From assembly GCF_006516965.1 (NCBI RefSeq), contig NZ_VHLH01000006.1:62001-126000 (forward strand): a stretch of DNA of 64,000 bases, in the 5' to 3' direction. The notes under the pieces are model-generated. The model was given only the letters and a program-made list of their open reading frames with translations, had not been told where the DNA came from and made no database searches. Made by a program: the position numbers and the translations under genes. Every line of letters starts with the position of its first letter. The first letter of the stretch is position 1. Source of the DNA: Pararhizobium mangrovi (GTDB taxonomy: Bacteria > Pseudomonadota > Alphaproteobacteria > Rhizobiales > Rhizobiaceae). Positions 63,474 through 64,000 of the stretch are shown here, piece after piece.

Positions 63474-64000
63474 ATGCCCGAAAGCCATGGCCACGACCAC
63501 CATCACCACGGGGATCACGACCACGGTCATCACGACCACGGGGATCACGATCACGGGCACCATCACGGTCCGGGCGGACATGTCCATGCGCCGGCCACCT
63601 TCGGCAAGGCCTTCGCGATCGGCATCACACTCAACATCGTCTTCGTCGCGCTCGAGGCGATCTACGGCGTTCTCGGCAATTCCATGGCGCTGCTCGCCGA
63701 TGCCGGGCACAACCTTTCTGACGTGCTGGGGCTCGTCGTCGCCTGGGTCGCGGTCCTCCTCGGGAACAGGCCACCGAGCGGCCGCTTCACCTACGGACTG
63801 CGCAGTTCGTCGATCCTGGCAGCGCTCTTCAACGCGATCATCCTGCTCGTGGCGGTCGGCGGCATCGCGACCGAGGCGATCCGGCGGCTGATCGAGCCCG
63901 GTCCGGTCGCCGGCGTCACGGTGATGGTCGTCGCAGGCATCGGTATCGTCATCAACGCCGTCACGGCCTGGCTCTTCGCTTCCGGCAGCAAGGGCGACCT
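63474..64000 (+). CDS. cation diffusion facilitator (CDF) metal exporter, truncated by window end
   Basis: The first 175 codons are in the window. The N terminus is a His/Asp-rich metal-binding tail (MPESHGHDHHHHGDHDHGHH and beyond, about 16 His in the first 38 residues). Membrane helices follow: FAIGITLNIVFVALEAIYGV, and SMALLADAGHNLSDVLGL, which carries the HxxxD metal site. The RFTYGLRSSSILAALFN region is typical of ZitB/CzcD/DmeF-type exporters of Zn, Co or Ni. AAGGAG lies 11 nt before the ATG. Transcribed away from the cueR pair, with 187 bp between. Confidence 0.92.
   Translation, partial: MPESHGHDHHHHGDHDHGHHDHGDHDHGHHHGPGGHVHAPATFGKAFAIGITLNIVFVALEAIYGVLGNSMALLADAGHNLSDVLGLVVAWVAVLLGNRPPSGRFTYGLRSSSILAALFNAIILLVAVGGIATEAIRRLIEPGPVAGVTVMVVAGIGIVINAVTAWLFASGSKGD

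Overview
The window is chromosomal DNA from a GC-rich alphaproteobacterium, most likely of the Rhizobiales (Hyphomicrobiales). The evidence is a BA14K-type protein, a BepR/BepDE-like efflux operon, rhizobial-type intergenic palindromes and EcfG-type stress promoters. It carries about half of a photosynthesis gene cluster with the oxygen-dependent cyclase AcsF, so an aerobic anoxygenic phototroph is likely (Aurantimonadaceae is a guess). No rRNA, tRNA, CRISPR, insertion sequence or prophage was recognised.

Layout. 1-17.7 kb is core and housekeeping DNA: the end of an FAD-linked oxidase, two metallo-beta-lactamase-fold hydrolases, aspartate and branched-chain aminotransferases, a cold-shock protein, a MarR / response regulator / histidine kinase set, csaA, proC, a YbjN protein, a UbiK-like protein, then lgt, a MidA-like methyltransferase, pgeF, an M24-fold protein, a lipoprotein and prs. 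17.8-24.2 kb has a large MscS channel, an M29 aminopeptidase, an orphan NepR-like small gene and a cardiolipin synthase. 24.4-33.6 kb has a TetR-controlled RND pump and metH. 33.9-37.9 kb has an aldo/keto reductase with a divergent LysR gene, then pcaF and pcaD. 38.2-41.5 kb is a four-gene NitT/TauT-type ABC importer.

41.7-61.8 kb is the photosynthesis region. Leftward, from 57.07 to 41.66 kb, runs one compact operon: bchF-bchN-bchB-bchH-bchL-bchM-lhaA-puhA-puhB-puhC-bciE-acsF-puhE. Rightward run ppaA-ppsR and bchG-bchP. Together these supply the Mg-chelatase large subunit, O-methyltransferase, oxidative cyclase and its BciE partner, the dark-operative reductase (BchLNB), C3-vinyl hydratase, bacteriochlorophyll synthase and phytyl reductase, the reaction-centre H subunit and its assembly factors, and the PpsR/PpaA regulators. 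TGTCAA-N6-TTGACG palindromes lie in front of bchF and bchG and are probable PpsR sites. puf, crt, bchCXYZ, bchI/bchD and hemA are not here, so the cluster is split or continues elsewhere.

The most unusual object is the last gene of this operon. PuhE is fused in frame to a complete COG0523 (CobW/ZNG1-like) metal-chaperone GTPase with a P-loop, a CxCC motif and a histidine-rich segment, immediately downstream of the di-iron cyclase AcsF. A second theme is a set of three sequences matching the EcfG general-stress promoter (GGAAC-N16-NGTT), in front of a DUF2188 gene, the NepR-like gene and the cardiolipin synthase. 62.1-64 kb closes with a small membrane protein, a CueR-type regulator coupled to an exported protein, and a His-rich CDF metal exporter cut by the window end.
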